Of a stretch of 64,000 bases of DNA, positions 1 through 7,918 are shown in pieces. The number at the start of each line of letters is the position of its first letter. The first letter of the stretch is position 1. The notes under the pieces were generated by a model. It was not told the origin of the DNA, did not search any database, and saw only the letters and a list, made by a program, of their open reading frames with translations. Made by a program: the position numbers and the translations under genes. Source of the stretch: Planotetraspora phitsanulokensis (GTDB taxonomy: Bacteria > Actinomycetota > Actinomycetes > Streptosporangiales > Streptosporangiaceae); contig NZ_BOOP01000032.1 of NCBI RefSeq assembly GCF_016863295.1, forward strand, positions 80,473 through 144,472, written 5' to 3'.

Positions 1-445
1 AGGGGAATTCGGACACATCGACGTGGACGTCGAGGAACCGCGGCAGGAACTCCAGGTACGACTCGTGGTAGGCGGGATCGGTCCGCAGCCGGATCCACGG
101 AGCGATCGGCAGCAGCGCGAACGTCGCGAAGACGAGGGGGACGCCGAGCCGGAGCAGGCGTTCCACGGCGAATCCGCCGGCGCCGCGCCGCCGCAGCGAG
201 TGCCACGAGCCGAGGCCGGCGATGAGGAACAACATCGGCATCGCCCACACCACGGCGAAACCGGCCACGATCGTGGTGGCGTCGGTCGTCTCGGCGTTCT
301 TCACATAGAAGTCGTCGCGCGTGTCGAAGACCAGCCCCGAGTGGAAGAACACCAGGCCGACCACGACCAGAGCGCGGATCGCGTCCAGTTCGGGCCGCCG
401 CTCGGGCCTGGCCGCCGGGGATGGATCGATGGGCGTTGCCGTCAT
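1..445 (-). CDS. Acyltransferase 3 family membrane protein (5' part, cut by window edge)
   Basis: Reading the minus strand from an ATG at 445 gives 148 uninterrupted residues running off the left edge. The N-terminus has the hallmark arginine and histidine of acyltransferase-3 proteins, Arg24 and His35 separated by ten residues, inside a first hydrophobic segment (DAIRALVVVGLVFFHSG). Two more hydrophobic stretches follow near residues 58-78 and 98-116, separated by basic loops. The family comprises integral membrane enzymes that O-acylate surface sugars, antibiotics or peptidoglycan; the substrate cannot be read from this fragment. Only the N-terminal third or so is visible, so integrity of the gene is unknown. 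Confidence 0.8.
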   Translation of the reverse strand, partial: MTATPIDPSPAARPERRPELDAIRALVVVGLVFFHSGLVFDTRDDFYVKNAETTDATTIVAGFAVVWAMPMLFLIAGLGSWHSLRRRGAGGFAVERLLRLGVPLVFATFALLPIAPWIRLRTDPAYHESYLEFLPRFLDVHVDVSEFP

Positions 446-645
446 GCCGCCTCCGCCGCCGTCCGTGACAGGCCCCAGTCTGTGGCCTTTCGGCACCCCC
501 GCCAAGGGGGTTTTCGATCAGGGTGCTCCGCCGGTCGACGGGCACGAGCCTGAACGGCGAGGGGGCGGCAGACCCCGAACCCGGTTAGGGAGTGTCTGAC
601 GAATGCTCTCCGGCAGGGCTTGATCGTCAGACACGACTCAGGCTG

Positions 646-1038
646 TCAGCGCATGCCGACGACCCTTTCGGGCTCGATCACGAAGATCACCCGGACCTGG
701 TCGCGGCCTCCGTACCAGGGGTAGGGCTTGCCGAGGTACTTCTTGGCGAGCGCGTCGATGTGCTCCGCCGCGCCGTCCGTGGTGACCTCGAGGACCCGGC
801 CGCGGACCTGGACATAGCGCGAGGGGTCGTCGGGGTCGGAGACGGTCAGGGCCACCCGCGGGTCCCGTTCGATGTTCCGTGTCTTCACGTGAGTCTGCAC
901 GCTGTTGATGAGCACGTGCTCGCCGTCGGTGTCGACCCACGTCTGGGTCAGCTGCGGCGAACCGTCGGCCATCAACGTGGCGAGGTGGCAGACGCTCGGC
1001 CTGCGCAGCAGTTCGAGCACTTCTTCGCTGAGTTTCAC
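646..1038 (-). CDS. PPOX-class F420/flavin-dependent protein
   Basis: A 130-residue single-domain protein of the pyridoxamine-5'-phosphate oxidase-like split-barrel family, starting at GTG 1038. The opening (EEVLELLRRPSVCHLATLMADGSPQLTQTWV) and the mid-protein HVKTRNIERDPRVALTVSD region are typical of the actinobacterial PPOX-class proteins that bind F420 or FMN and reduce small molecules. Length is normal for the family. The substrate is unknown. No clear Shine-Dalgarno precedes the GTG. It is transcribed away from the phosphotransferase gene to its right. Confidence 0.85.
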   Translation of the reverse strand: MKLSEEVLELLRRPSVCHLATLMADGSPQLTQTWVDTDGEHVLINSVQTHVKTRNIERDPRVALTVSDPDDPSRYVQVRGRVLEVTTDGAAEHIDALAKKYLGKPYPWYGGRDQVRVIFVIEPERVVGMR

Positions 1039-1152
1039 CGCACTGTTCTACGGCATGAATCCTGAGGGGCGGTGGTCGAGGTCGGGGTGTGTCGGCGAAG
1101 ACGCGGAAGAATGAACCGTGCCGGTGCCGCGATCGTCCACGCGGAAATCCGA

Positions 1153-1182
1153 TTGCGACGCCCCGGCGGCGTTGCCTAGTCT
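1153..1182 (+). promoter_or_regulatory. Candidate promoter
   Basis: TTGCGA at 1153-1158 and TAGTCT at 1177-1182 are separated by 18 bases and resemble actinobacterial housekeeping promoter elements. Transcription would begin near 1189 and first cover the micro-ORF at 1214. Inferred from sequence only. Confidence 0.4.
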
Positions 1183-1213
1183 CGTTCGTGTCCTACTCGT
1201 CAAGGAGGTCGAC

Positions 1214-1279
1214 ATGACGTGCATGGTTGTCAGCGAGGTCGCCGTCACCGCTACGACGCGCGGGCCGATCGCCGTCTGA
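1214..1279 (+). CDS. Possible 21-residue micro-ORF / leader peptide
   Basis: ATG 1214 follows AGGAGGT (1203-1209), a near-perfect ribosome binding site with good spacing, and encodes 21 residues beginning MTCMVVSEVAV before a TGA. It lies just downstream of a candidate promoter and 155 bases before the phosphotransferase start. I do not recognise the peptide. The strong translation signal suggests a real small protein or a regulatory leader. Confidence 0.35.
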   Translation: MTCMVVSEVAVTATTRGPIAV

Positions 1280-1433
1280 TCGGCTCTTTCGGCGTCCGCC
1301 CGGCCTGAACGGGCCCGATGCCGGACGCCTTTCGCCTCGTAGCGGGCCGCCTGCCGCGGATGTTCCGCGGCCGCCACCGGTGCCGTCCCCTGGCGCCGGT
1401 GTCACCATCACCGCGCTGACACGAGGAGAAATC

Positions 1434-2228
1434 GTGGATTCCCCATCGTCCTTCGAGCCCCTGACGGCGGCCGAAGGCGGACCAAGTCATGTCATCCGTA
1501 CGGGAGGGACCGTCAGGCGTCCCGGCCGGCCCTGGACCCGGACCGTGCACGCACTGCTGCGCCACCTGGAGGACGTCGGGTTCACCGGCTCCCCCCGGGT
1601 GGTCGGCGTGGACGGCGACGGCAACGAGGTCCTGACCTACATCGAGGGCAGCATCGTCCATCCACACGCGTGGCCGGACGAGGCCGTCGGGCAGGTCGGC
1701 GCGCTGCTGCGCGAGTTGCACACCGCCACCGCCGGCTTCCGGCCGCCACCGGACGCCGAGTGGCAACCCTGGTGGATGCATCGCATCGGCCCTGACTCGG
1801 TGATCGGACACTGCGACGCCGGGCCGTGGCACACCGTGGTTCAGGACGGTCGGCCCGTGGCGTTCATCGACTGGACCCTCGCGGGCCCCGTCGACCGCCT
1901 GGACGAGGTCGCCGCCTGCGCCTGGTGGCACGCGCAACTGCACGGCGACACCGTCGCTCGGCGCAATGACCTGCCTGACCCGCCCGCTCGCGCCCGGCAG
2001 TTGAGGTTGTTCCTCGACGGCTACGAACTGCCGGCCGCCGATCGGGACGGGCTCGTCGACCGGATGATCGAGTTCGCGATCCGGGACTGCGCCGCCGAGG
2101 CGGCCGACGCCGGGATCACTCCGGACTCGGCCGATCCCGGCGCGGCGTGGGCGCTCGCCTGGCGGGCCGACGCAGCCGGGTGGATGATCCGCAACCGGGC
2201 ACTGCTGGAAGAGGCCATCCGGGCGTAG
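1434..2228 (+). CDS. Aminoglycoside phosphotransferase (APH)-family protein
   Basis: 264-residue protein with a kinase-like APH fold. GTG 1434 was chosen because AGGAG lies 7-11 bases upstream; the open frame runs further upstream without a ribosome binding site. The catalytic-loop region is GHCDAGPWHTVV, with Asp128 in the HxD position, followed by the metal-binding FIDW (Asp146). The usual asparagine of the loop (D-x4-N) is replaced by His133. The family phosphorylates aminoglycosides, choline or other small alcohols; with no resistance context here the substrate is open. A strong terminator follows. Confidence 0.8.
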   Translation: MDSPSSFEPLTAAEGGPSHVIRTGGTVRRPGRPWTRTVHALLRHLEDVGFTGSPRVVGVDGDGNEVLTYIEGSIVHPHAWPDEAVGQVGALLRELHTATAGFRPPPDAEWQPWWMHRIGPDSVIGHCDAGPWHTVVQDGRPVAFIDWTLAGPVDRLDEVAACAWWHAQLHGDTVARRNDLPDPPARARQLRLFLDGYELPAADRDGLVDRMIEFAIRDCAAEAADAGITPDSADPGAAWALAWRADAAGWMIRNRALLEEAIRA

Positions 2229-2241
2229 CCCATGGCCGGGA

Positions 2242-2274
2242 CCTGGGCCGCCGGCCTCCCGCCGGCGGCCCAGG
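2242..2274. terminator. Bidirectional terminator
   Basis: A perfect 14-bp inverted repeat (2242-2255 and 2261-2274) with a 5-base loop sits between the convergent phosphotransferase and nitroreductase-hemerythrin genes. It has no T tract, as is usual in actinomycetes. Confidence 0.75.
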
Positions 2275-2326
2275 ATCCGTTCGATCGGTTCGCACCCCTC
2301 CGGCAGGGTTCACCCCGCGGAGCGGG

Positions 2327-3160
2327 TCAGGCCGGCGCGTCGAGGATCGGGATCAGCTGCTCCTCCTCGTAGGTCAGATGCCGTTCGAGTTCGTCGATGA
2401 GCCGCTCGACCTGCGGGAGCACCAGGAGGGGATCCGCTCCCTCGGCGGAGACGACCTCCTGCAACTCGTCGATCAGAGCCGCGATCGTCCGGTGCTCCTC
2501 GCTTAGCCGTTCCAGGGCCGGGGCGAGCTCCGGGCGGCTGTCCCCGAGGGCCGGGAACACGCCGCCGTCCTCATGGGTGTGGTGAAGATGCAGCCCGTGG
2601 CAGACGGTCAGGCAGTTCATGCGGAGCTGGGCGCCCAGGCCGGGACCCGATTCGGCGATCTCCTTGCGGATCAGAGCGAGCTCCCGCCGGAACGCGTCGT
2701 GGATCATCTTCAGGGCCGCGCCCAGGGACGCCGCCCGTGGCGGTCCCCCCGTGACCGCGCGCAGGGCGACCACGGGGATCACCCGCGACGTCTTGGCCTG
2801 GTAGCCGGCCCATCCGGGGTCGGCCTCCACCGCGCGGGCGAAGGCGTGGTCCCGCTCGTCGCCCTGTAGGACGACGGCCTCCGCCTCGTACGTGAAGGCT
2901 CCGTCCTCGACCTGGACGCGGGGATTCGCGACCAGGTTGTGGAACCAGTCCGGATGGTTCGGCCCGCCGCCGGCCGAGGCGATGACCAGCACCCGCTCGC
3001 CGCCGTCCGGAAGGTAGCCGACCGGGACCGTGTGCGGAGCACCGGATCGCACCCCGGTGGTGGTCAGCAGGAGCAGCCGGGCTCCTTCGAAAGGACCGCC
3101 GACCCGCCCTTCGTTGGCGCGGAACTCCTCGATGATCTGTCGGTTGAAATCGTTCGGCAC
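2327..3160 (-). CDS. Deazaflavin-dependent nitroreductase fused to hemerythrin HHE domain
   Basis: 277 residues with two domains. Residues 1 to about 135 match the Ddn/F420-dependent nitroreductase family (NEGRVGGPFEGARLLLLTTTGVRSG near the start, then the NHPDWFHNLVANPRV motif). Residues from about 150 onward form a four-helix hemerythrin-like domain with the expected iron-ligand pattern: CHGLHLHHTHEDG, EEHRTI and RHLTYEEEQLIP. The first domain should reduce quinones or nitro compounds with F420H2; the second could bind O2 or NO or sense redox through a di-iron site. The gene stands alone, convergent with the phosphotransferase. Confidence 0.88.
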   Translation of the reverse strand: MPNDFNRQIIEEFRANEGRVGGPFEGARLLLLTTTGVRSGAPHTVPVGYLPDGGERVLVIASAGGGPNHPDWFHNLVANPRVQVEDGAFTYEAEAVVLQGDERDHAFARAVEADPGWAGYQAKTSRVIPVVALRAVTGGPPRAASLGAALKMIHDAFRRELALIRKEIAESGPGLGAQLRMNCLTVCHGLHLHHTHEDGGVFPALGDSRPELAPALERLSEEHRTIAALIDELQEVVSAEGADPLLVLPQVERLIDELERHLTYEEEQLIPILDAPA

Positions 3161-3679
3161 TCTTTTTCTACTCCAGAAATGTGGGGACGTGCGGATTCAG
3201 GGCATGGCGAAGAATCGCCCGGCGTGCCGGACGGAATTCGCAAGGGATGGGCGCACCCCTGTTTCGGGAATGGCGGAGAACACGGCTTGCCGGGCCGGGG
3301 GTCGCGAATGACAGGGAAGCGCTGACCGGCGGAGACGAGCACGTGGAAACGTCGTATGAAATTCGGGGATGCGGCGGGCGGAATCCAAGCGGCGGGCCTC
3401 GCGCCCGCCCGGCCTTCACGCCTCGGCCGGGTGCCCCACTCGCTCTTGGCCCATGGCCGACCCGGCAGTCACGGTCATCACCGTAATGCCATCGAGGTGA
3501 TGAGGCAATCCGCATTTCCCCGGCCCGGCGCGAAGGCGGCCGATTTCGCGAAGCGATTCGGCGCCGGAGTCGCTGCTCCTCGTCATCGGTGCGATGACAT
3601 TCGCGTGCACGTTTCCGCCGTCGATGATGTTTCGCTCTCAGAGGAGGCTGACGAACGCTCCGGCGGGTAGGTGGGCGTC
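3161..3679. other. Intergenic region, no gene recognised
   Basis: 519 bases with only short overlapping frames that look unlike proteins. There is a modest hairpin at 3391-3409 (7-bp stem, 5-base loop). The promoters of the divergent nitroreductase-hemerythrin and VOC genes should lie here, but I cannot assign them. Confidence 0.5.
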
Positions 3680-4030
3680 GTGACTCTCATATGGGAACAA
3701 GTGGTGATCGACGCAGCCGATCCGGTACGGCTCGGGCAGTGGTGGACCAAGGCGCTCGGCTGGACCGTCGTCAACGACGCCGAGGAGGAGTTCGAGATCC
3801 GGATGGCTCCCGACATCCTGCCCGGCATCATCTTCGTCCCCGTCGGCGAGGAGAAGAAGGCGAAGAGCCGACTTCATCTCGACTTCCGTCCGGACGACCA
3901 GGAGGCCGAGGTCAGCCGGCTCCTGGCGCTGGGCGCCACCCACGCCGACGTGGGTCAGGGCGACTCGTCCTGGGTGGTGCTCGCCGATCCGGAAGGCAAT
4001 GAATTCTGCGTGCTCGCCTCCCGGAAATGA
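3680..4030 (+). CDS. VOC (glyoxalase/bleomycin-resistance) family protein
   Basis: 116-residue single VOC module. GTG 3680 is preferred over GTG 3671 because AGGTGG lies at 3670-3675. The two beta-alpha-beta-beta-beta halves are visible: WEQVVIDAADPVRLGQWWTKALGW at the front, and LADPEGNEFCVLA at the end, where the C-terminal metal-binding Glu is usually found. This actinobacterial subgroup is mostly uncharacterised; possible roles include small-molecule binding or dioxygenase-like chemistry. It converges on the aminotransferase gene, with a strong hairpin between. Confidence 0.82.
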   Translation: MTLIWEQVVIDAADPVRLGQWWTKALGWTVVNDAEEEFEIRMAPDILPGIIFVPVGEEKKAKSRLHLDFRPDDQEAEVSRLLALGATHADVGQGDSSWVVLADPEGNEFCVLASRK

Positions 4031-4097
4031 TCCAGGCGCGTGACGTCAGCCGCTCGGCCCGCCTTCCGCGGTGGTCAGCAGAAAGGCGGGCGGTGCT

Positions 4098-4127
4098 CCG
4101 CGGCCCGCCCGAGGAGGCGGGCCGCGG
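4098..4127. terminator. Bidirectional terminator
   Basis: A perfect 12-bp inverted repeat (4098-4109 and 4116-4127) with a 6-base loop lies between the convergent VOC and aminotransferase genes. Confidence 0.7.
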
Positions 4128-4142
4128 TGACGGCGGCCGTCG

Positions 4143-5357
4143 TCAGGAACGGCCTGGCGAGAGCTCTTCGAGGCCGTTGAGCAGGCGGTCGACGTCCGAG
4201 CGGTCGTTGTAGTGAACCAGCCCGGCGCGTACGGCGGAGCCCGAGTCGCGGATGCCGAGCGCCTGGGTCAGCTCCCACGCGTAGCAGTGGCCGTCCCAGA
4301 CGTTGACCTTGCGCGTCGCCAGGTGCTCGGCCACCTGCCGCGGCGTGTGCCCGGCCACCGTGAAGTACGCCGTGGCCGTACGGCGGGCGGGCGAGCCGAC
4401 GAGGCTCACGTGAGGCAGGGACGCCAGCCCCTTGAGCAGGTGTGCGAACTCGGCCTGCTCATGGGCCTCGACCGCCGTCATCGAGGTGAGCAGGCGCCTG
4501 CGCCGGTCGCCCGTCGCGTCGGGGTCCAGGCCGGCGAGGTGGTCGACGGCGGCGGTGACGCCGGCCAGGTCCGCGAACGGCGACGTTCCCGTCTCGAACC
4601 GGTCAGGCACCTCGTCCGAGGAGGAGGCGAGCTTGTCGGGCGACAGCCGTTCGAGCAGCTCAGGCGGTGCGACGACGGTGCCGATGTGCGGGCCCGACCA
4701 CTTGTACGCGCTGGTCGCGTAGAAGTCCGCGCCGAGCTCGACCATGTCGATCGGGGTGTGCGGGGTGGCGTGGACGCCGTCGACGTAGGCCAGGGCGCCC
4801 ACCGCGTGCGCCCGGTCGGTGATCCGCCGGACGTCGGGCCTGGTCCCCAGCACGTTGCTCGCCGCGGTCACGGCCACCAGCCTCGTGCGCTCGTTCACGA
4901 GTTCGTCGTACTGGTCGGCGGGCAACTCGCCGCTCGGCACCTCCACCGACGCCCAGCGCACCCGCGCGCCGGCCCGGGTCGCCGCCTGCACCCACGGCCG
5001 GACGTTGGCGTCGTGATCGAGCCGCGAGACCACGATCTCGTCGTCCGGCCCCCAGTCCTTCGCCAGGGTGTAGGCGAACCGGTAGGTGAGGGTGGTCATG
5101 TTCGGGCCGAAGACCACGCCGCCGGCCTCGCCACCCACGAGATCGGCGACGGCCTGACGAGCCTCCGAGACGATCTGGTCGGACCTGGCGCTGGCGGGGA
5201 AGGCCCCGTGCGTGTTGCCGATGCCGTGCGCGTACGCGCCGGTGACGGCGTCGATCACGGGTTGCGGCACCTGGGTGCCCGCCGCCGCGTCCAGCCAGGC
5301 ATATCCGTCAGAAAGGGCAGGATAGAGAGCACGAATGCGTGAAATGTCGAGGCTCAT
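4143..5357 (-). CDS. Cysteine desulfurase-like aminotransferase class V
   Basis: 404-residue PLP enzyme of the cysteine desulfurase-like subfamily. The start at ATG 5357 gives the typical opening MSLDISRIRALYPALSDGYAWLD. The PLP-binding lysine is in ATSAYKWSGPHIG, preceded by the cofactor-contacting YVDGVHATPH. The C-terminal half carries the small domain (TATAYFTVAGHTPRQVAEHL, NVWDGHCYAWEL). This subfamily is related to SufS/IscS and selenocysteine lyases, but the physiological substrate is unknown and no iron-sulfur assembly genes are nearby. It is divergent from the SDR gene. Confidence 0.85.
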   Translation of the reverse strand: MSLDISRIRALYPALSDGYAWLDAAAGTQVPQPVIDAVTGAYAHGIGNTHGAFPASARSDQIVSEARQAVADLVGGEAGGVVFGPNMTTLTYRFAYTLAKDWGPDDEIVVSRLDHDANVRPWVQAATRAGARVRWASVEVPSGELPADQYDELVNERTRLVAVTAASNVLGTRPDVRRITDRAHAVGALAYVDGVHATPHTPIDMVELGADFYATSAYKWSGPHIGTVVAPPELLERLSPDKLASSSDEVPDRFETGTSPFADLAGVTAAVDHLAGLDPDATGDRRRRLLTSMTAVEAHEQAEFAHLLKGLASLPHVSLVGSPARRTATAYFTVAGHTPRQVAEHLATRKVNVWDGHCYAWELTQALGIRDSGSAVRAGLVHYNDRSDVDRLLNGLEELSPGRS

Positions 5358-5431
5358 GGCTCCTGAGTCTCGCGCCCCACCCCTGCCGAGGGGAAGGGGC
5401 GGCCAGGCGTCAACGAGGCATTTGCACCTGT

Positions 5432-5437
5432 TAGTCT
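5432..5437 (+). promoter_or_regulatory. -10 element of likely leaderless SDR mRNA
   Basis: TAGTCT at 5432-5437 places the transcription start at or next to GTG 5445, and no Shine-Dalgarno precedes the GTG. This suggests leaderless translation of the SDR gene. Confidence 0.35.
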
Positions 5438-5444
5438 CCCGGAC

Positions 5445-6191
5445 GTGAATGGACGGGCAGTTCTGGTCACCGGAGCGTCGCGGGGCATCGGACGGGCGGT
5501 CGCCACGGCGTTCGCGGCCGCGGGCGACCGGGTCGCCATCCACCATCGGTCCTCTCCCGATCTCGCGGAGGAGTTGCGGGCCGGGCTGCCGGGGGAGGGG
5601 CATGTGGTCGTCCAGGCCGACGTCGCCGACCCCGCCGCAGTGCGCAGCATGGTCGACGAGGCCGCCGAGGCGCTGGGCGGGCTCGACGTCGTGGTCAACA
5701 ACGCGGGCGTCTTCCTATCCCATCCGATCACCGAGGTCTCCTACGAGGAGTGGCAGACCGCGTGGCATGACACCCTCGCCGTCAATCTCCTGGGCGCGGC
5801 CAACGTCGCGTGGTGTGCCGTGCGGCACATGCCCCCGGGCGGCAGGATCGTCAACGTCTCTTCCCGCGGCGCGTTCCGCGGCGAGCCCGACAGCCCCGCC
5901 TACGGTGCGAGCAAGGCCGGCATGAACGCCATGGGCCAGTCGCTCGCGATCTGGCTGGCTCCGCACGGCATCACCGTGGGCACCGTGGCGCCCGGCTTCG
6001 TCGAGACCGACATGACGAACGAGCACCTGAAGGCGCCGCGAGGCGACGCCATCCGGGCGCAGAGCCCGTTCGGGCGGGTCGCGATGCCCGAAGAGATCGC
6101 CGCCGCCGTCGTGTATCTGGCCTCGCCCGCCGCCGAGTGGGCCAGCGGCACCATCATCGACCTGAACGGCGCGTCCTACCTGCGCAGCTAG
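5445..6191 (+). CDS. SDR family NAD(P)-dependent oxidoreductase
   Basis: 248-residue classical short-chain dehydrogenase. The cofactor motif TGASRGIG is at residues 9-16, NNAG follows in the middle of the Rossmann fold, and the catalytic Ser (IVNVSSRG) and Tyr-x3-Lys (AYGASKAG) are intact. The end, PEEIAAAVVYLASPAAEWASGTIIDLNG, is the usual family C-terminus. Similar to 3-oxoacyl-ACP reductase (FabG)-like enzymes, but the substrate is unassigned. GTG 5445 is the start. Confidence 0.9.
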   Translation: MNGRAVLVTGASRGIGRAVATAFAAAGDRVAIHHRSSPDLAEELRAGLPGEGHVVVQADVADPAAVRSMVDEAAEALGGLDVVVNNAGVFLSHPITEVSYEEWQTAWHDTLAVNLLGAANVAWCAVRHMPPGGRIVNVSSRGAFRGEPDSPAYGASKAGMNAMGQSLAIWLAPHGITVGTVAPGFVETDMTNEHLKAPRGDAIRAQSPFGRVAMPEEIAAAVVYLASPAAEWASGTIIDLNGASYLRS

Positions 6192-6219
6192 ACGCGAGCC
6201 GACTTATCGCTTATCTGCC

Positions 6220-6240
6220 CACCCCCGCTCCGCCGGGGTG
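6220..6240 (+). terminator. Probable terminator
   Basis: A 6-bp GC-rich stem (6220-6225 and 6235-6240) lies about 30 bases after the SDR stop codon. Confidence 0.4.
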
Positions 6241-6359
6241 CTCAACGGAATACCCCGACACGCCTGTCCACGGCCGACGACCTGCGGCTTCAGGTGAATA
6301 GGGTCGCGGAGAGCGGTCGCCTCACCATTCGGCGGCCACAGACAGATGGGCAGGACGTG

Positions 6360-6749
6360 ATGAGCGATCTGGAGACGTGGATCAGTCCGTACGGCCACGC
6401 CGAGACGGTGCGACGGCTGGAGCAGGAGATCGGCGCCCGCGGTGCGACGATCTACGGGCGCGTCGACCATGCCGCCAACGCCGCGTCGGTCGGGATGCAC
6501 ATGCCGCCGACCGTCGTGCTGATCTTCGGCAATCCCCGCGGCGGGACGCCGATCATGCTGAGTGTCCCGGCGGCGGCCTACGACATGCCGGCGCGGATCC
6601 TGGTCCGTGAGGCGGGCTCCGAGGTGCTGGTCGAGTACCGGCGGCCGGAACTGCTCGCCGCCGCCTTCGGGCTGGACGCGGAGACGGTCGCCCCGTTGCA
6701 GGTGATCGGGGGCATCGTGCAGGCGGCTGTCGCGCCGCCCACGCCGTGA
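6360..6749 (+). CDS. DUF302 domain protein
   Basis: 129 residues starting at ATG 6360, preceded by GCAGGA. The body ETVRRLEQEIGARGATIYGRVDHAANAASVGM and VVLIFGNPRGGTPIM, ending in ARILVREAGSEVLVEYRRPELLA, matches the DUF302 fold found in many small bacterial proteins. The function is not established. No signal peptide is visible, so it is probably cytoplasmic. Confidence 0.82.
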   Translation: MSDLETWISPYGHAETVRRLEQEIGARGATIYGRVDHAANAASVGMHMPPTVVLIFGNPRGGTPIMLSVPAAAYDMPARILVREAGSEVLVEYRRPELLAAAFGLDAETVAPLQVIGGIVQAAVAPPTP

Positions 6750-6980
6750 CCTGAGGAAATTCGATCATCAGCTGTTCCGGGATGTGACAGGTCCCCGATT
6801 TCCTGGAGCTCCGACCCGCTGTCAAGTTGCCGGAGGATGGCGGGTTGAATACAGAGAGGCAGGTAACCGGAATGTCCGAAACAGTGAGATTGTGATGACC
6901 AGAATCGGCCCGCCCTTCCTGATCGTTGCCGACGTGACGAACCGCGAGAGCGCCGAGACGCGCCTCGGCTGACCGGCGTC

Positions 6981-7904
6981 GTGGACGATACCAACCCGTT
7001 CAAGTCGCTCGACCTCGATCAGAGCGCCTTCACGGAGCGCACCTTCTGCAGTTGGTACGACACCGGCTGGAGGTCGGTCCTGCTGCGCCGCTACGACGAC
7101 CACCTCGTCGCCGAGGACGTCTATCTCCCTCCCACAGACGACCAGCACCTGGTCCTCGTCACGGCGGGAGAGTCCACGATCGAGTCCTTCGGAGAGGGCG
7201 GCCGGCGCAAGGCCAGGTACGTCCCCGGCCAGATCGGCCTCACTCCACCCGGCGTGCCGACCCGGTTGCGATGGCGGTCGGAGGCCTCCCCGCGGACGCT
7301 CCACCTCCATCTGCCCGACCGCCTGCTGACCCGCGCCGCCCGGGAGTTGTGGGGGACCGAGGACAGCCCGTTGAGCCGGCCGGACGCGCTGGCGCTGTCC
7401 GATCCCGTCGTCGCGCAGGTCATGCTGGCCCTGGACACCGCCGCCGCCACGGGCATGGACGATCTCTACGCCGACTCCGCCGCCCACTTTCTCGCGGTCC
7501 ACCTGCTGACCCGGCACTGCGGGATGCCCGTCCCGCGCCTTCCCCGCCGCGAGGACACCCGGGTGCGGCGCGCCATCGAGATCATGCGGGACGGCCTGCA
7601 CCACCCGCTGACCCTGACCGACATCGCGAGCCAGGTCTGGCTGAGCACCTTCCACTTCGTCCGGGTCTTCAAGGCGGCGACGGGCGAGACGCCGCATCGC
7701 TATCTGACCCGGCTGCGCATCCAGGAGGCATGCCGCCATCTGGAACGTGGAACCGGCTCGATCAGTGAGATCGCCCAGCTCTGCGGGTTCAGCAGCCCTT
7801 CACACCTGTCCGCGGCCTTCGCCCGGGAGGTGGGGACCTCGCCCTCCGCCTATCGGCGTGACGTCCAGGAACGGGACCAGCGGGTCGACACGCACGACCA
7901 GTGA
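6981..7904 (+). CDS. AraC family transcriptional regulator
   Basis: 307 residues from GTG 6981. The N-terminal part resembles a ligand-binding cupin-type region. The C-terminal ~105 residues carry the two AraC/XylS helix-turn-helix motifs (LTLTDIASQVWLSTFHFVRVFKAATGETPHRYL and SISEIAQLCGFSSPSHLSAAFAREVGTSPSAYRR). It ends 14 bases before the aldehyde oxidoreductase iron-sulfur subunit on the same strand, so it is likely co-transcribed with, and a regulator of, that operon. The inducer is unknown. Confidence 0.9.
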   Translation: MDDTNPFKSLDLDQSAFTERTFCSWYDTGWRSVLLRRYDDHLVAEDVYLPPTDDQHLVLVTAGESTIESFGEGGRRKARYVPGQIGLTPPGVPTRLRWRSEASPRTLHLHLPDRLLTRAARELWGTEDSPLSRPDALALSDPVVAQVMLALDTAAATGMDDLYADSAAHFLAVHLLTRHCGMPVPRLPRREDTRVRRAIEIMRDGLHHPLTLTDIASQVWLSTFHFVRVFKAATGETPHRYLTRLRIQEACRHLERGTGSISEIAQLCGFSSPSHLSAAFAREVGTSPSAYRRDVQERDQRVDTHDQ

Positions 7905-7918
7905 ACGGAGGAGCCACG

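Larger units (their letters stand above)
1039..1433. other. Intergenic region with promoter and micro-ORF
   Basis: 395 bases without a recognisable standard gene. It holds a plausible promoter (1153-1182) and a 21-codon ORF with a strong ribosome binding site (1214-1279), described separately. The remaining 1280-1433 could be a long leader for the phosphotransferase gene; I see no conserved riboswitch in it. Confidence 0.5.

Noticed and set aside
3030..3515. Several frames of 90-115 codons between the nitroreductase-hemerythrin and VOC genes
   Set aside because: All overlap one another, lack ribosome binding sites and look like random high-GC translations.
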